Of a stretch of 64,000 bases of DNA, positions 9,221 through 18,011 are shown one piece after another. The position numbers and the translations under genes are program-made. A model generated the notes under the pieces. That model had not been told where the DNA came from and did no database searches. It was given only the letters and a program-made list of their open reading frames with translations. The stretch is from Comamonas testosteroni (GTDB taxonomy: Bacteria > Pseudomonadota > Gammaproteobacteria > Burkholderiales > Burkholderiaceae_C). Position 1 is the first letter of the stretch, and each line of letters opens with the position of its first letter. The stretch is taken from positions 334,680 to 398,679 of the forward strand of contig NZ_AWOR01000078.1 of the NCBI RefSeq assembly GCF_000761245.1, in the 5' to 3' direction.

Positions 9221-9257
9221 AAAAAGCATCTGGTCGTTCGCTGGAGCGACCAGATGC
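9221..9257 (-). terminator. Intrinsic terminator after the zinc-finger gene
   Basis: An 11-bp perfect stem (9226-9236 with 9247-9257) closes a 10-base loop. On the minus strand the stem is followed by five T, 16 bases after the stop of the zinc-finger gene and before the GT4 gene. It is well placed to separate these two same-strand genes. Confidence 0.82.
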
Positions 9258-9273
9258 CTTGGGGTTTTGGGAA

Positions 9274-9483
9274 TCAATGCCCGCCAGCAAACACCTCACC
9301 GGCCTTGAGGCGGTAGGTCGTGCCGCAATAAGGGCATTTGGCATCGCCGGTCTTGGCCACGTCCAGATAGACCTTGGGGTGGCTGTTCCACAGCTTCATG
9401 TCGGCCTTGGGGCTGGGGCAGAACACACCACCCTGGGCGTTCAGGTCTTTGGCGGCCAGTTCGACGACGGCATTCGTGGTCAT
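9274..9483 (-). CDS. Zinc-finger (zf-CHCC type) small protein
   Basis: A 69-aa protein with the CHCC zinc-binding pattern: a cysteine in VFCPSP, a histidine in NSHPKVYL, then CPYC. This matches the bacterial zf-CHCC proteins related to mitochondrial complex I subunit NDUFS6. The function in bacteria is not established. The start at 9483 (MTTNAV) gives the usual family length, and an upstream extension of 26 codons has no similarity. The gene lies downstream of ilvE on the same strand, with a dispersed GC-rich repeat between them. Confidence 0.85.
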   Translation of the reverse strand: MTTNAVVELAAKDLNAQGGVFCPSPKADMKLWNSHPKVYLDVAKTGDAKCPYCGTTYRLKAGEVFAGGH

Positions 9484-9553
9484 TTCTCGTGTCTTTCGTG
9501 TTTTCAATAATGAAGCATGGCCGGAAATACTGGCGCAATTGAGATCAGAAGCA

Positions 9554-9622
9554 CCGAGCAAGGGCCGTCCCGCAGCGACGGTGCTGTCCCCCGAGGGGGA
9601 AGCGGCAAAGCCGCTCAGGGGG
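9554..9622. repeat. GC-rich Comamonadaceae-type dispersed repeat, copy 1
   Basis: The element contains gagcaagggccg, the inverted gtcccccgaggggga and aagcggcaaagccgctcaggggg. It ends 4 bases before the ilvE stop codon complement (TTA at 9627). Two longer copies occur at 12988-13175 and 48188-48316, each also abutting a minus-strand TAA stop. Internal palindromes suggest it forms RNA hairpins at the 3' end of the ilvE transcript. Confidence 0.75.
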
Positions 9623-9626
9623 TGAT

Positions 9627-10565
9627 TTATACCAAGGTGAGCCAGTGTGCGTATTTGGGGTTGCGGCCGTTGACGATGTCAAAGTAGGCCGCCTGGATTT
9701 TCTCGGTAATCGGGCCGCGGCGGCCTTCGCCGATCTGCACGCGGTCCACTTCGCGGATGGGCGTGACTTCTGCGGCGGTGCCGGTGAAGAACAGCTCGTC
9801 CGAGATATACAGCTCATCGCGGGTGATGCGCTTTTGCACCACTTCCAGGCCCAGGTCCTTGCAGATGTGCAGCACGGTGTTGCGGGTGATGCCGTTGAGT
9901 GCGCCTGCAGACAGGTCGGGGGTGTAGACCACGCCGTCCTTGATCACAAAGATGTTCTCGCCCGATCCTTCGGAGACAAAGCCCGAGGCGTCCAGCAGGA
10001 TGGCCTCGTCGTAGCCGTCGTCCAGAGCCTCGGTATTGGCCATGATGGAGTTGGTGTAGTTGCTCACCGCCTTGGCCTGGCTCATGGTGATGTTCACATG
10101 GTGGCGGGTGAAGCTGGAAATCTTGGTGCGGATGCCGCGCTGCATGCCTTCCTCGCCCAGATAGGCGCCCCAGGCCCAGGCAGCCACCATCAGGTGGATG
10201 GTGTTGCCCTTGGGCGAGACACCCAGCTTGCGGTCGCCGATCCAGGTCAGCGGGCGCAGATAGCAGGATTTGAGACCGTTGGCCTTGACCACCTCGACCT
10301 GGGCCTGATTGACCTGTTCCTGGCGGAACGGGATCTGCATGCGCAGGATCTTGGCACTGTTGAACAGGCGCTTGGTGTGCTCTTCAAGGCGGAAGATGGC
10401 CGTGCCCTGTGCGGTTTCATAGGCGCGCACGCCTTCAAAGGCGCCGCAGCCATAGTGCAGCGTGTGGGTCAGCACGTGGATCTTGGCGTCGCGCCATTCC
10501 ACCAACTGGCCATCCATCCAGATCTTGCCGTCGCGGTCGGACATCGAGGGAACAACAGGGCTCAT
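9627..10565 (-). CDS. ilvE: Branched-chain amino acid aminotransferase
   Basis: A 312-aa fold-type IV PLP enzyme that interconverts leucine, isoleucine and valine with their 2-oxo acids using glutamate/2-oxoglutarate. Visible motifs are LHYGCGAFEGVRAY near residue 40, the PLP lysine in SQAKAVSNY near residue 160, and EGSGENIFV, a hallmark of IlvE. The ATG at 10565 has a GAGGA ribosome site about eight bases upstream. Length is standard. The next gene on the same strand encodes the small zinc-finger protein; no other ilv or leu genes are nearby. Confidence 0.95.
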   Translation of the reverse strand: MSPVVPSMSDRDGKIWMDGQLVEWRDAKIHVLTHTLHYGCGAFEGVRAYETAQGTAIFRLEEHTKRLFNSAKILRMQIPFRQEQVNQAQVEVVKANGLKSCYLRPLTWIGDRKLGVSPKGNTIHLMVAAWAWGAYLGEEGMQRGIRTKISSFTRHHVNITMSQAKAVSNYTNSIMANTEALDDGYDEAILLDASGFVSEGSGENIFVIKDGVVYTPDLSAGALNGITRNTVLHICKDLGLEVVQKRITRDELYISDELFFTGTAAEVTPIREVDRVQIGEGRRGPITEKIQAAYFDIVNGRNPKYAHWLTLV

Positions 10566-10646
10566 AAAACCATCCTCTATGGGTTGTGTGTTCGGCGGGC
10601 GCTGCTGCCGGGTCGGCGGCAGCGCTTGTCTCCTGAAGTCGCCATT

Positions 10647-11102
10647 TTAGAGGGAGGTCGGCTCCGATGTCCGGTCTGTTGCTTGTGCGTCAGCCGCCGC
10701 TGGGTCTTCCTTTTGCTCGGGACGCTGCAGCTCCCACTTCATGAGACGGCCAGAGACAAACTCGCAGGTCACATGGGACTGCGAGCCGTCGGTCCAGCGG
10801 TAGATCTCGGGACTCTGGCCCTCTTCGGACAGACGCTGGCCCAGGGAGCGGGTCATGGCCACCACATGGACCAGCGGAGCCTTGGGCTTGAGCTTGGCAT
10901 TGAGCATCACGGCGCTGCCTACATAGCCGATAGGCCGGTCCGACGCCTTCTTCATGATGGACATCAGGCGCGTGAAGTGCAGCAGCACCCACATGATGAT
11001 GCCGCCTGCCACGGCCGCCACGCCGGGCCAGCCCGCAGAGTTGTAGGCCGCGATCACCAGCACGATCAAGCCCAGGGGAACCAAAATATTGCGCAAATTC
11101 AT
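10647..11102 (-). CDS. Hypothetical inner-membrane protein
   Basis: A 151-aa protein with two hydrophobic segments at the N-terminus (about residues 6-25 and 29-45) followed by a soluble domain of about 100 residues that ends in an acidic, Ala-rich tail. I do not recognise the family. The soluble part includes SDRPIGYVGSAVMLNAKL and lacks obvious catalytic motifs. The gene lies upstream of ilvE on the same strand, 81 bases away. Codon use looks like its neighbours. It is supported as a real gene by length, coding character and a start that fits a membrane anchor. Confidence 0.72.
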   Translation of the reverse strand: MNLRNILVPLGLIVLVIAAYNSAGWPGVAAVAGGIIMWVLLHFTRLMSIMKKASDRPIGYVGSAVMLNAKLKPKAPLVHVVAMTRSLGQRLSEEGQSPEIYRWTDGSQSHVTCEFVSGRLMKWELQRPEQKEDPAAADAQATDRTSEPTSL

Positions 11103-11185
11103 GGGCTTATTGTCTTACGAGGGTATGGGTTCGAGTGTGCGGGCAGTGCGTATGCCCGTACAGGCTGCTGTGATCAAGGGGTTTT

Positions 11186-11278
11186 CAAAAACAGTAGCTG
11201 TACTCGCATATGAATAAATGATTTCAGATAATTTATTAGCTCAAAGCAATGATTTACAAGCATAAGCAGCTATCAAAA
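11186..11278. repeat. AT-rich dispersed element, copy 1
   Basis: An AT-rich block starting tcaaaaacagtagctg and ending taagcagctatcaaaat, with outer ends that are partly inverted repeats. It shares the exact string ataaatgatttcagata with a second copy at 15647-15743. It fills most of the gap between the hypothetical membrane protein gene and radA and is much lower in GC than its surroundings. Confidence 0.7.
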
Positions 11279-11282
11279 TACA

Positions 11283-12668
11283 TCAGCCAATGCCACGCAC
11301 GATGTTGATGGCTTCATCCACGCGCTCCACGGCATGGATGGTCAGTCCAGCGATGGGTTTCTTGGGTGCATTGGCCTTGGGAACCACGGCGATAGTGAAT
11401 CCCAACTTTGCCGCCTCCTTAAGGCGCTCCTGGCCGCGCGGTGCGGGGCGCACCTCACCGGCCAGACCGACCTCGCCAAACGCAATAAAGCCCTTGGGCA
11501 GCGATTTGCCGCGAAGGCTGGAAGTGATTGCCAACATCACAGCCAGGTCGGCCGCAGGCTCATTGATGCGCACGCCGCCCACGGCATTGACGAAGACATC
11601 CTGGTCGGCGCAGGCCACGCCCGCATGGCGGTTGAGCACGGCCAGCAGCATGGCCAGCCGGTCGCGGTCCAGGCCGACCGAGAGGCGGCGTGCGGCCGGG
11701 CCGCCCTGGTCCACCAGGGCCTGGATTTCCACCAGCATGGGGCGCGTGCCCTCCAGCGTCACCAGCACGCAGCTGCCGGGCACGGGCTCGCTGTGCTGGC
11801 TCAGAAAGATGGCGCTGGGGTTGGTCACGCCCTTGAGGCCTTTTTCCGTCATCGCGAAGACGCCGATCTCGTTGACGGCACCGAAGCGGTTCTTGATGGC
11901 GCGCACCAGGCGGAAGTTGCTGTGCGTGTCGCCTTCGAAGTAGAGCACCGTGTCCACCATGTGCTCGAGCACGCGCGGGCCGGCCAGAGCGCCGTCCTTG
12001 GTGACATGGCCCACCAAAATGATGGTGATGCCCGTGGTCTTGGCCGCGCGCGTCAGATGGGCCGCGCATTCGCGTACCTGGGCCACGGACCCCGGAGCTG
12101 AGGAGAGCTGGTCCGAATACACCGTCTGGATCGAGTCGATCACCACCACGGCGGGCTGGGTGGCCTCCACGGTGGCCAGGATTTTCTCGAGCTGGATCTC
12201 GGCCAGTACATTGACCTGGCTGTTGTCCAGCCCCAGCCGGCGCGAGCGCAGGGCCACCTGGGCGCCGCTTTCCTCGCCCGTCACATAGAGCGTGGGCAGG
12301 CCGATGCGATGCAATGCATCCATGGCTTGCAAAAGAAGTGTGGACTTACCTATTCCGGGGTCTCCGCCAATCAGCACCACGCCACCTTCGACCACGCCGC
12401 CGCCCAGCACGCGGTCCAGCTCCTCGATGCCGCTGGGCGTGCGCGCCACATCCTGGGCTTCGATGGCCGACAGCGGGGTGACGGGCTGGGCATTGGCCAG
12501 ACCTGCATAGCCCTGAGGCTGGCTCAGGCGGTTCTTGCCGCCCGAGGCGGAGTCGGCCACGGTCTCGACCAGTGTGTTCCAGGCGCCGCAGCCCGGGCAT
12601 TTGCCCAGCCAGCGCGGGCTGGTGCCGCCACAGGCGTTGCAGGTGAAAGTGGTTTTCTCTTTGGCCAT
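11283..12668 (-). CDS. radA: DNA repair protein RadA
   Basis: RadA is a RecA-like ATPase that promotes branch migration during recombination and repair. The 461-aa product has the N-terminal four-cysteine zinc motif (CNACGG and CPGC), the Walker A motif GGDPGIGKST near residue 100, the RadA-specific KNRFG motif and a C-terminal Lon-protease-like domain containing DLAVMLAITSS. The ATG at 12668 places the zinc motif at the usual distance from the N-terminus; an ATG three codons upstream is possible. It is a single-gene unit, divergent from the initiator tRNA gene. Confidence 0.96.
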   Translation of the reverse strand: MAKEKTTFTCNACGGTSPRWLGKCPGCGAWNTLVETVADSASGGKNRLSQPQGYAGLANAQPVTPLSAIEAQDVARTPSGIEELDRVLGGGVVEGGVVLIGGDPGIGKSTLLLQAMDALHRIGLPTLYVTGEESGAQVALRSRRLGLDNSQVNVLAEIQLEKILATVEATQPAVVVIDSIQTVYSDQLSSAPGSVAQVRECAAHLTRAAKTTGITIILVGHVTKDGALAGPRVLEHMVDTVLYFEGDTHSNFRLVRAIKNRFGAVNEIGVFAMTEKGLKGVTNPSAIFLSQHSEPVPGSCVLVTLEGTRPMLVEIQALVDQGGPAARRLSVGLDRDRLAMLLAVLNRHAGVACADQDVFVNAVGGVRINEPAADLAVMLAITSSLRGKSLPKGFIAFGEVGLAGEVRPAPRGQERLKEAAKLGFTIAVVPKANAPKKPIAGLTIHAVERVDEAINIVRGIG

Positions 12669-12848
12669 GGGCGGCAACTATACCGACTGGCATGGGCGGC
12701 AATTGCTGCTGCCCATAGGGAGCTGGCGACAAATCTCAGAGCCAGTAACCATAAAAAGCGCGTTTTTATATAACTGCTCCGCATGACAGGCCGATTTAGG
12801 CTACAATTGCGCCATCGACACAGCAACTGCTGTTGAGAAACAAATTAC

Positions 12849-12925
<77 letters not shown>

Positions 12926-12927
12926 AT

Positions 12928-12959
12928 AAAAAAGCCTTCTGGAAACAGAAGGCTTTTTT
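12928..12959 (+). terminator. Intrinsic terminator of tRNA-fMet
   Basis: A perfect 13-bp stem (12928-12940 with 12947-12959) closes the loop ggaaac and ends in six T. It begins two bases after the CCA end of the tRNA, so the tRNA is a single-gene transcript. Confidence 0.92.
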
Positions 12960-12987
12960 CGTTGTGCTCGCGCTAAAAAAGGCACAT

Positions 12988-13175
12988 CCCAACAAAGAGA
13001 TGCCGAGCAAGAGACGGCCTCGCGGCCGGGCCGCCCCGGCGAAGCCAGCGTCCCCCTCCCTTGGCGCGAAGCGCGTAGAGAGAGGGGTTCCCGGCTAGGG
13101 GCGTCCGGCCAGGGGCGCCCGGCCAGGGGCGCCCGGCCAGGGAGAAGGCGCGCGTAGCGCCTCCGCCTCAGGGGG
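12988..13175. repeat. GC-rich dispersed repeat, copy 2, with internal 14-bp tandem array
   Basis: The element contains gagcaagagacggcc, gtccccctccc and its partial inverse gagaggggtt, and ends cctcaggggg one base before the gdhA stop codon complement. It carries an insertion absent from the other copies: a 14-bp unit ccggccaggggcgc repeated 3.7 times at 13091-13142, with the first unit differing at two positions. This explains the lack of genes between the tRNA and gdhA. Confidence 0.75.
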
Positions 13176-13176
13176 T

Positions 13177-14484
13177 TTATGGATACAGGCCGCGTGCCTC
13201 GCGGGCGTGGAGAATGCGCTTGCAGGCCACGATGAAGGTGGCGGTGCGCAGTGTCACCTTGTGCTCCTGGGCCACGGCCCAGACGCCGGCAAAGGCTTCC
13301 TGCATGATGCGCACCAGACGGGCGTTGATTTCGTCTTCGGTCCAGAAGAAGCTGGAGAAATCCTGCACCCACTCGAAGTAGCTCACGGTCACGCCGCCGG
13401 CATTCGCAATCACGTCGGGCAGAACCAGCACGCCTTTTTCGCTGAGGATGTCGTCAGCCTCAGGAGTGGTGGGGCCGTTGGCACCTTCGATCACCAGCTT
13501 GGCCTTGATCTGGCCGGCGTTTTCCTCGGTGATCTGGCCTTCCAGTGCCGCGGGGATCAGGATGTCGCAATCCACGCCCCAGAAGGCGGCTGCATCCATG
13601 GCCTCGCCACCGGCAAAGCCACCCACACCGCCGGTATTGCCCACATGCTCCAGCAATGCCGTCACATCCAGGCCATTGGCGTTCTGAATGGTGCCCGTAT
13701 GGTCCTGCACGGCCACGACCTTGGCTCCGGCATCGGCAAACAGCTTGCCCGCAGTGCCGCCCACATTGCCAAAGCCCTGCACGGCCACGCGTGCGCCCTG
13801 CACATTCAGGCCGGTGAGCTTGGCGGCTTCCACGCCCACGGTGAACACGCCGCGGCCCGTGGCCTCGACGCGACCCAGCGATCCGCCCAGGTCCACGGGC
13901 TTGCCCGTGACCACGCCGGTGGCCGTGGCGCCCGTGTTCATGGAGTAGGTGTCCATCATCCAGGCCATGACCTGACCGTTGGTGTTCACGTCAGGAGCCG
14001 GAATGTCCTTGGTGGGGCCGATCAGCAGACCGATTTCGCTGGTATAGCGACGTGTCAGGCGCTCCAGCTCGGCCTTGGACAGCTTTCGCGGGTCGACACG
14101 GATGCCGCCCTTGGCGCCGCCGTAGGGCACGTTCACGGCTGCATTCTTGATGCTCATCCAGGCCGACAGTGCCATCACTTCGGACAGCGTCACATCCTGG
14201 TGGAAGCGCACGCCGCCCTTGCCGGGACCGCGGCTCAGGTTGTGCTGCACGCGGTAGCCCTCGAAGTGGGCGATACGGCCGTCATCCATCTCGATGGGGA
14301 CATCGACGATCAGGATGCGCTTGGGACGCTTGAGCGTTTCCACCCAGCGGGCCAGCGAGCCCAGATAGGGGGTGACACGGTCGACCTGTTGCAGATAAAT
14401 GCCCCAGGGACCGAGGTGATCGGGGTTGAGGTAGGAGGGCAGAGCATGCGCTGTGGACAGCGCTGAAGAGTCTTTGGCTTGCAT
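13177..14484 (-). CDS. gdhA: Glutamate dehydrogenase (Glu/Leu/Phe/Val dehydrogenase family)
   Basis: This enzyme interconverts glutamate with 2-oxoglutarate and ammonia using NAD(P)+. The 435-aa protein has the substrate-binding motif GPGKGGVRFH, the catalytic lysine region PYGGAKGGI near residue 125, and a C-terminal Rossmann domain with QGFGNVGG. Length fits the smaller hexameric class, often the NAD-dependent catabolic one. The ATG at 14484 (MQAKDS) is preferred over a start 31 codons upstream because the extension is not conserved in character. The 3' end abuts a dispersed repeat. No regulator is adjacent. Confidence 0.94.
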   Translation of the reverse strand: MQAKDSSALSTAHALPSYLNPDHLGPWGIYLQQVDRVTPYLGSLARWVETLKRPKRILIVDVPIEMDDGRIAHFEGYRVQHNLSRGPGKGGVRFHQDVTLSEVMALSAWMSIKNAAVNVPYGGAKGGIRVDPRKLSKAELERLTRRYTSEIGLLIGPTKDIPAPDVNTNGQVMAWMMDTYSMNTGATATGVVTGKPVDLGGSLGRVEATGRGVFTVGVEAAKLTGLNVQGARVAVQGFGNVGGTAGKLFADAGAKVVAVQDHTGTIQNANGLDVTALLEHVGNTGGVGGFAGGEAMDAAAFWGVDCDILIPAALEGQITEENAGQIKAKLVIEGANGPTTPEADDILSEKGVLVLPDVIANAGGVTVSYFEWVQDFSSFFWTEDEINARLVRIMQEAFAGVWAVAQEHKVTLRTATFIVACKRILHAREARGLYP

Positions 14485-14681
14485 GATGTAGGCCTGGTTG
14501 ACTGAGTGGAGCAAGGTCGTTGTAAGCCCTTGCTGTCCGGGATTCACAGTGTGCGCGCGCCGAATTTTCCTGTCCAAGGCTTCTTGCTTGAGATGCTATG
14601 CATTTTGTGCATAACCATCCGAAAGCCGCTCTGGATGTGGGCCAAGCACTGAATTGGTGACATGGAGGCAGGAAATTTGCC

Positions 14682-15617
14682 ATGATTGCCGTCATGTCTG
14701 AAAACAATGATTGCAAAAGCGGCTGGTGCGGCCCGGCACCGTTTGCCAATACCCCGCCCATAGGGCTGGCTCCCGAGCTGCAGACGCAGGAAGAGGTGCT
14801 GCCCGACTGGAAGACGTTGTGGCCCGATTTGCCCGAGGACAGCTATGCCACGGCCGATGCGCTGTGGTGGTCGCGCAAACTGGGCACGGCCCAGGCCCTG
14901 GGCGCCGACGTGGCAGCGCTGATGCGCGATGCCACCGATGCCCGCGCCGTGCAAAGCGCGTTGGCGCGCACCTGGAACTGGTGGCCCGCCGATCGCGCGC
15001 CGCGCTACTGGAAGTCCGGCGGCCCGGGCCGCAACGCCGCGCTGCTGCATGTGCCGCTGCCCGAGGACGGCATTCGCCAGGGATTGAACCCGGTGCCGGC
15101 GCCCGACACCGTCTTCAATCTGCGCTGTGCCGAGGCCGAGATCGCCCTGCGCATAGGCCGGGATGTGAGCGCCGAGCAGGCCGCAGTCCTCGATTACGAC
15201 AGCGCGCTGGCGCTGGTGGATGCCGCCTGCGTGGCCGTGGAATGGGTGGATGTGCGCTGGCGCGACGGCCTCAAGGCCCCGGCCCTGGCCTTGCTGGCCG
15301 ACGGCCAATGCCATGGCGGACTGGCGCTGGGCGAGTGGCAGAGCGCTTCCGTCATCGCCGGCCGCGACTGGGCTCGGCAGTTGTGCACGGTGGCCGTGAA
15401 CGGCGGCCCGCCGCAGCGCTTTACCGGCACGCACAGCCTGGGCGATCCGGCCTGGCTGCTCGTGGACTGGCTGCAGCATGTGGCACGCGAATACGGCACT
15501 GTGCCTGCCGGCACCGTGGTGACGACAGGAACCTGGTGCGGCTGCATGCCGCTTCAGGCCGGTGATCGCTTCGAGATGGAGTTCGACGGCCTGGGCGCAC
15601 TGGGCTGGCAGTTCTGA
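14682..15617 (+). CDS. Fumarylacetoacetate hydrolase-fold / hydratase-like protein
   Basis: A 311-aa protein whose C-terminal half resembles the 2-keto-4-pentenoate hydratase/FAH family: AEAEIALRIGRDV, an acidic cluster VAVEWVDVR, and the closing VVTTGTWCG..AGDRFEMEFDGLG signature. The N-terminal part (about residues 1-90) is Trp-rich and less recognisable. Family members act on 2-oxo acids with a divalent metal ion; the substrate here is unknown. The ATG at 14682 follows an AGGAAA-like ribosome site; MSENND at 14694 is an alternative. It is divergent from gdhA with no other catabolic gene beside it. Confidence 0.72.
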   Translation: MIAVMSENNDCKSGWCGPAPFANTPPIGLAPELQTQEEVLPDWKTLWPDLPEDSYATADALWWSRKLGTAQALGADVAALMRDATDARAVQSALARTWNWWPADRAPRYWKSGGPGRNAALLHVPLPEDGIRQGLNPVPAPDTVFNLRCAEAEIALRIGRDVSAEQAAVLDYDSALALVDAACVAVEWVDVRWRDGLKAPALALLADGQCHGGLALGEWQSASVIAGRDWARQLCTVAVNGGPPQRFTGTHSLGDPAWLLVDWLQHVAREYGTVPAGTVVTTGTWCGCMPLQAGDRFEMEFDGLGALGWQF

Positions 15618-15646
15618 TCCGCTCTGAGCTGATCCGTCCTGAGGTC

Positions 15647-15743
15647 TTCAAAAACAGGAGCTTCTAGCGCTTGTTGATAAATGATTTCAGATACTTTTGA
15701 ATCTGAAATTAATTACTTGCATGCGTTAGCAGCTCTGTTTTTA
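15647..15743. repeat. AT-rich dispersed element, copy 2
   Basis: It starts tcaaaaacaggagcttctagcgcttg and ends cgttagcagctctgttttt, giving partly complementary outer ends. It shares the 17-base string ataaatgatttcagata with copy 1 at 11186-11278. It lies in the convergent gap between the FAH-like gene and the PPK2 gene and could act as a hairpin terminator for both. Confidence 0.72.
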
Positions 15744-15785
15744 AGAGCGAAGCACGAGCGCTGATGGCTGCGGGCGCTGGCCGCG

Positions 15786-16901
15786 TCAGCGGACCTTGAT
15801 GTGATCGAGCGCTGGTGCGCCGGGCGGATATTTGAGCTCCAGATTGCCCAGCACCTCGCGCAGCACAGTGGCTACCATCAGATTGCGGTGGGTCTTGGAG
15901 TCGGCGGGCACGATGGTCCAGGGCGCCCAGGGCGTGTGCGTGGCGCCCAGCAGCTGGCCGTAGGCCTGCTGGTAGTCGTCCCACTGGGCGCGCACCTTGA
16001 GGTCGTTCTCGTCGAATTTCCAGTGCTTGCAGGGGTCGTCCAGGCGCTGCTGCAGCCGCTCGCGCTGTTCGTCCTTGCTGATGTGCAGCATGAACTTGAC
16101 GATCACCGTGCCGGTCTCGCTGAGCATGCGCTCGAAGTCGTTGATCTGCGCATAGCGCTGGGTCTGCTGCTCGGGCGTGAGCCAGCCGTTGACCACGGGC
16201 ACCAGCACATCCTCGTACTGGCTGCGGTTGAAGAGCACGATCTCGCCCGCACCCGGCAGTTGCTGGTGAATGCGCCACAGATAGTCATGCGCTTTCTCGA
16301 TCTCGCTGGGCGCCTTCCAGCCCACGGTGCGCACGCCCAGCGGCGACATGCGGCCGAAGACCGCACGCAGCGTGCCGTCCTTGCCTGCGGCATCCATGCC
16401 CTGCAGGATGACCAGCAGCTTGAAACGCCGGTCGGCATAGAAAACATTCTGCAGCCCGTCCAGTGCCTCGGCCAGCTGGCTCACGCTGTCCTTGTCATAT
16501 TGCTTGCCCTTGTCGCTGGAGAAGGGCTTGGCGGCCGGGTCGAACTTTTGCAGATCCACTGCGGGCCGAGGGTGCCCGGTGGTCAAACGACTGTCGCGTG
16601 GCTGGCCCGGTTGCCAGGGCTGCCATAGCTTGCGCAGCGCCTTGTCCTTGGTCTCGAAGGGGTAGACATGGGCAGCGGCGGGCGCGGGAAGCTCCGGTGC
16701 CTTCGCCGAAGCCTTGCTCAAGGTTTTGGCTGCAGGTTTTTTGATGGGGGCTGGCTGCGGGGCGGATGACTTGGCCGTCTTGGCGGCCTTGACCGATGCG
16801 CTGGTCGGAAACGGCAGGCGTTTGCGTGCCGGCTGGCGGTCCGGTTCGGTGGTCGCTGCAGGCGATGTGGCGGGGGCGGCTTTGGCGGGCTGACGGGGCA
16901 T
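15786..16901 (-). CDS. ppk2: Polyphosphate kinase 2 family protein
   Basis: PPK2 enzymes transfer phosphate between polyphosphate and nucleotides. The 371-aa product has the Walker A motif GMDAAGKDG near residue 170, the Walker B-like FNRSQYEDVL and the lid segment HWKFDENDL, all typical of one-domain PPK2. The first 85 residues form a Lys/Ala/Pro-rich extension of low complexity that is not part of the catalytic domain. The ATG at 16901 has an AGGAGT ribosome site. Whether it makes GTP/ATP from polyphosphate or phosphorylates AMP (class II or III) cannot be decided by reading. Confidence 0.9.
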   Translation of the reverse strand: MPRQPAKAAPATSPAATTEPDRQPARKRLPFPTSASVKAAKTAKSSAPQPAPIKKPAAKTLSKASAKAPELPAPAAAHVYPFETKDKALRKLWQPWQPGQPRDSRLTTGHPRPAVDLQKFDPAAKPFSSDKGKQYDKDSVSQLAEALDGLQNVFYADRRFKLLVILQGMDAAGKDGTLRAVFGRMSPLGVRTVGWKAPSEIEKAHDYLWRIHQQLPGAGEIVLFNRSQYEDVLVPVVNGWLTPEQQTQRYAQINDFERMLSETGTVIVKFMLHISKDEQRERLQQRLDDPCKHWKFDENDLKVRAQWDDYQQAYGQLLGATHTPWAPWTIVPADSKTHRNLMVATVLREVLGNLELKYPPGAPALDHIKVR

Positions 16902-17027
16902 GTATTGAAACTCCTGTGCAGTGCAAATTGATTCGCTATGGAATGACTAGCGGCTGGCGCTTGTACATTCTGCTCCTTAAGCGTTTTTGGCTACAAGGCC
17001 GGATGTTGGAGGCAAGCCCATGCAAGC

Positions 17028-17939
17028 TCAGCGCTCGCGCAGCAGTTGCACAAAGCGCCTGGCTGCCAGACCCTGGGCACGCTCCTTGGACCAGACCCAG
17101 TCCACGAACAAGGTCGTGCCGTTGCTGATGTTGAGCACGGGAATTTCCATCAGTGCGCCGCTGCCGATATGCGACTCCACCAGGCCCTTGGGCAGCCAGC
17201 CCCAGGCCAGACCTGCACCTATCAGCGACAGCGCTGCCTGGTGGCTGTCCGTGCGCCAGAGCTGGCGCGCAAACACAAAGCGCGGATCGGTCTGCTGCGG
17301 GTCGCGGCTGGCTACCAGCACCTGACGCGTGGCGGCCAACTGCTCCACCGTGAGCTGCGGCCGTGTGGTGCGGCCCTGCTCATGCTCGGCCAGCGCCTGC
17401 TGCCAGAGCTCGAACTGCGGCGACATCACGGCCACCAGCGTCTCGCGGCCCATTTCCTGGAAGCCCTCGCGTCCGTCCATGGCGGGTCGCTCGAATACCA
17501 GGGCCAGATGGGCGCGACCCGCATGCAAAAGCTCCAGCGCATCTGCCTGGGGAGCTGCCAGCACCTCGATCGGCAGCGCGGGAAACTCGTGCACCAGCCG
17601 GTTCAGCGGTTCGCTCCAGTGCGTGGCCAGCAGCTCGGGGGCGATGGCCAGCGTCAGCCTTTCCTCCAGACCAGCATGCAGCGCCTGCGCCTGCCAGTTC
17701 AGCAACTGCAACTGCTCGGCCAGCAGGCGCGCCTGCGGCTCGAGCGCGCGGGCGGCGGCACTGGGCACGGGCTCGCGCCCGCTGCGGTCGAACAACTGCA
17801 GGTCCAGCTCGGCCTCCAGCTGGGCGATGGCCATGCTGACGGCCGAGGGCACACGCCCGAGCTTGCGTGCAGCCGCCGAGAAGGAGCCGGCATCGAGCAC
17901 GGCAAGAAACAGCGGGACCTGGTCGGCGCTAAAGGGCAT
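17028..17939 (-). CDS. LysR-family transcriptional regulator (AceR-like by context)
   Basis: A 303-aa LysR-type regulator with an N-terminal winged helix-turn-helix (VLDAGSFSAAARKLGRVPSAVSMAIAQLE, residues 12-40, shown here only as its recognisable core AARKLGRVPSAVS) and a C-terminal co-inducer domain. It is divergent from a PACE efflux gene 72 bases away, the arrangement known for the LysR regulator AceR and the chlorhexidine pump AceI. An inverted repeat in the gap is a candidate operator. Assignment as a drug-efflux activator rests on this neighbourhood. Confidence 0.85.
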   Translation of the reverse strand: MPFSADQVPLFLAVLDAGSFSAAARKLGRVPSAVSMAIAQLEAELDLQLFDRSGREPVPSAAARALEPQARLLAEQLQLLNWQAQALHAGLEERLTLAIAPELLATHWSEPLNRLVHEFPALPIEVLAAPQADALELLHAGRAHLALVFERPAMDGREGFQEMGRETLVAVMSPQFELWQQALAEHEQGRTTRPQLTVEQLAATRQVLVASRDPQQTDPRFVFARQLWRTDSHQAALSLIGAGLAWGWLPKGLVESHIGSGALMEIPVLNISNGTTLFVDWVWSKERAQGLAARRFVQLLRER

Positions 17940-17957
17940 GGTGTCGATCTGTCAGAA

Positions 17958-17990
17958 AAATTGAAAGGAACTGACTTTTATCTTCAATTT
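17958..17990. promoter_or_regulatory. Candidate LysR operator between divergent genes
   Basis: The inverted repeat aaattgaa (17958-17965) and ttcaattt (17983-17990) has 8-bp perfect arms spaced by 17 bases, in the 72-base gap between the LysR gene and the PACE gene. LysR proteins usually bind such AT-rich dyads between themselves and their target. The site was found by eye only. Confidence 0.5.
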
Positions 17991-18011
17991 CCAGAACATA
18001 CACTGCAGCCC

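Noticed and set aside
9645..11213. A 522-codon plus-strand frame opposite ilvE and the membrane protein gene
   Set aside because: Spans two genes and the gap between them on the opposite strand; composition typical of an antisense shadow.
12783..12807. Promoter of tRNA-fMet (atgaca and tacaat)
   Set aside because: The -10-like tacaat is plausible, but the spacer to atgaca is only 13 bases, too short for a sigma-70 promoter, so it is not listed.
13091..13142. CRISPR-like array
   Set aside because: The 14-bp units are directly adjacent without spacers and no cas gene is near; it is a simple tandem repeat.
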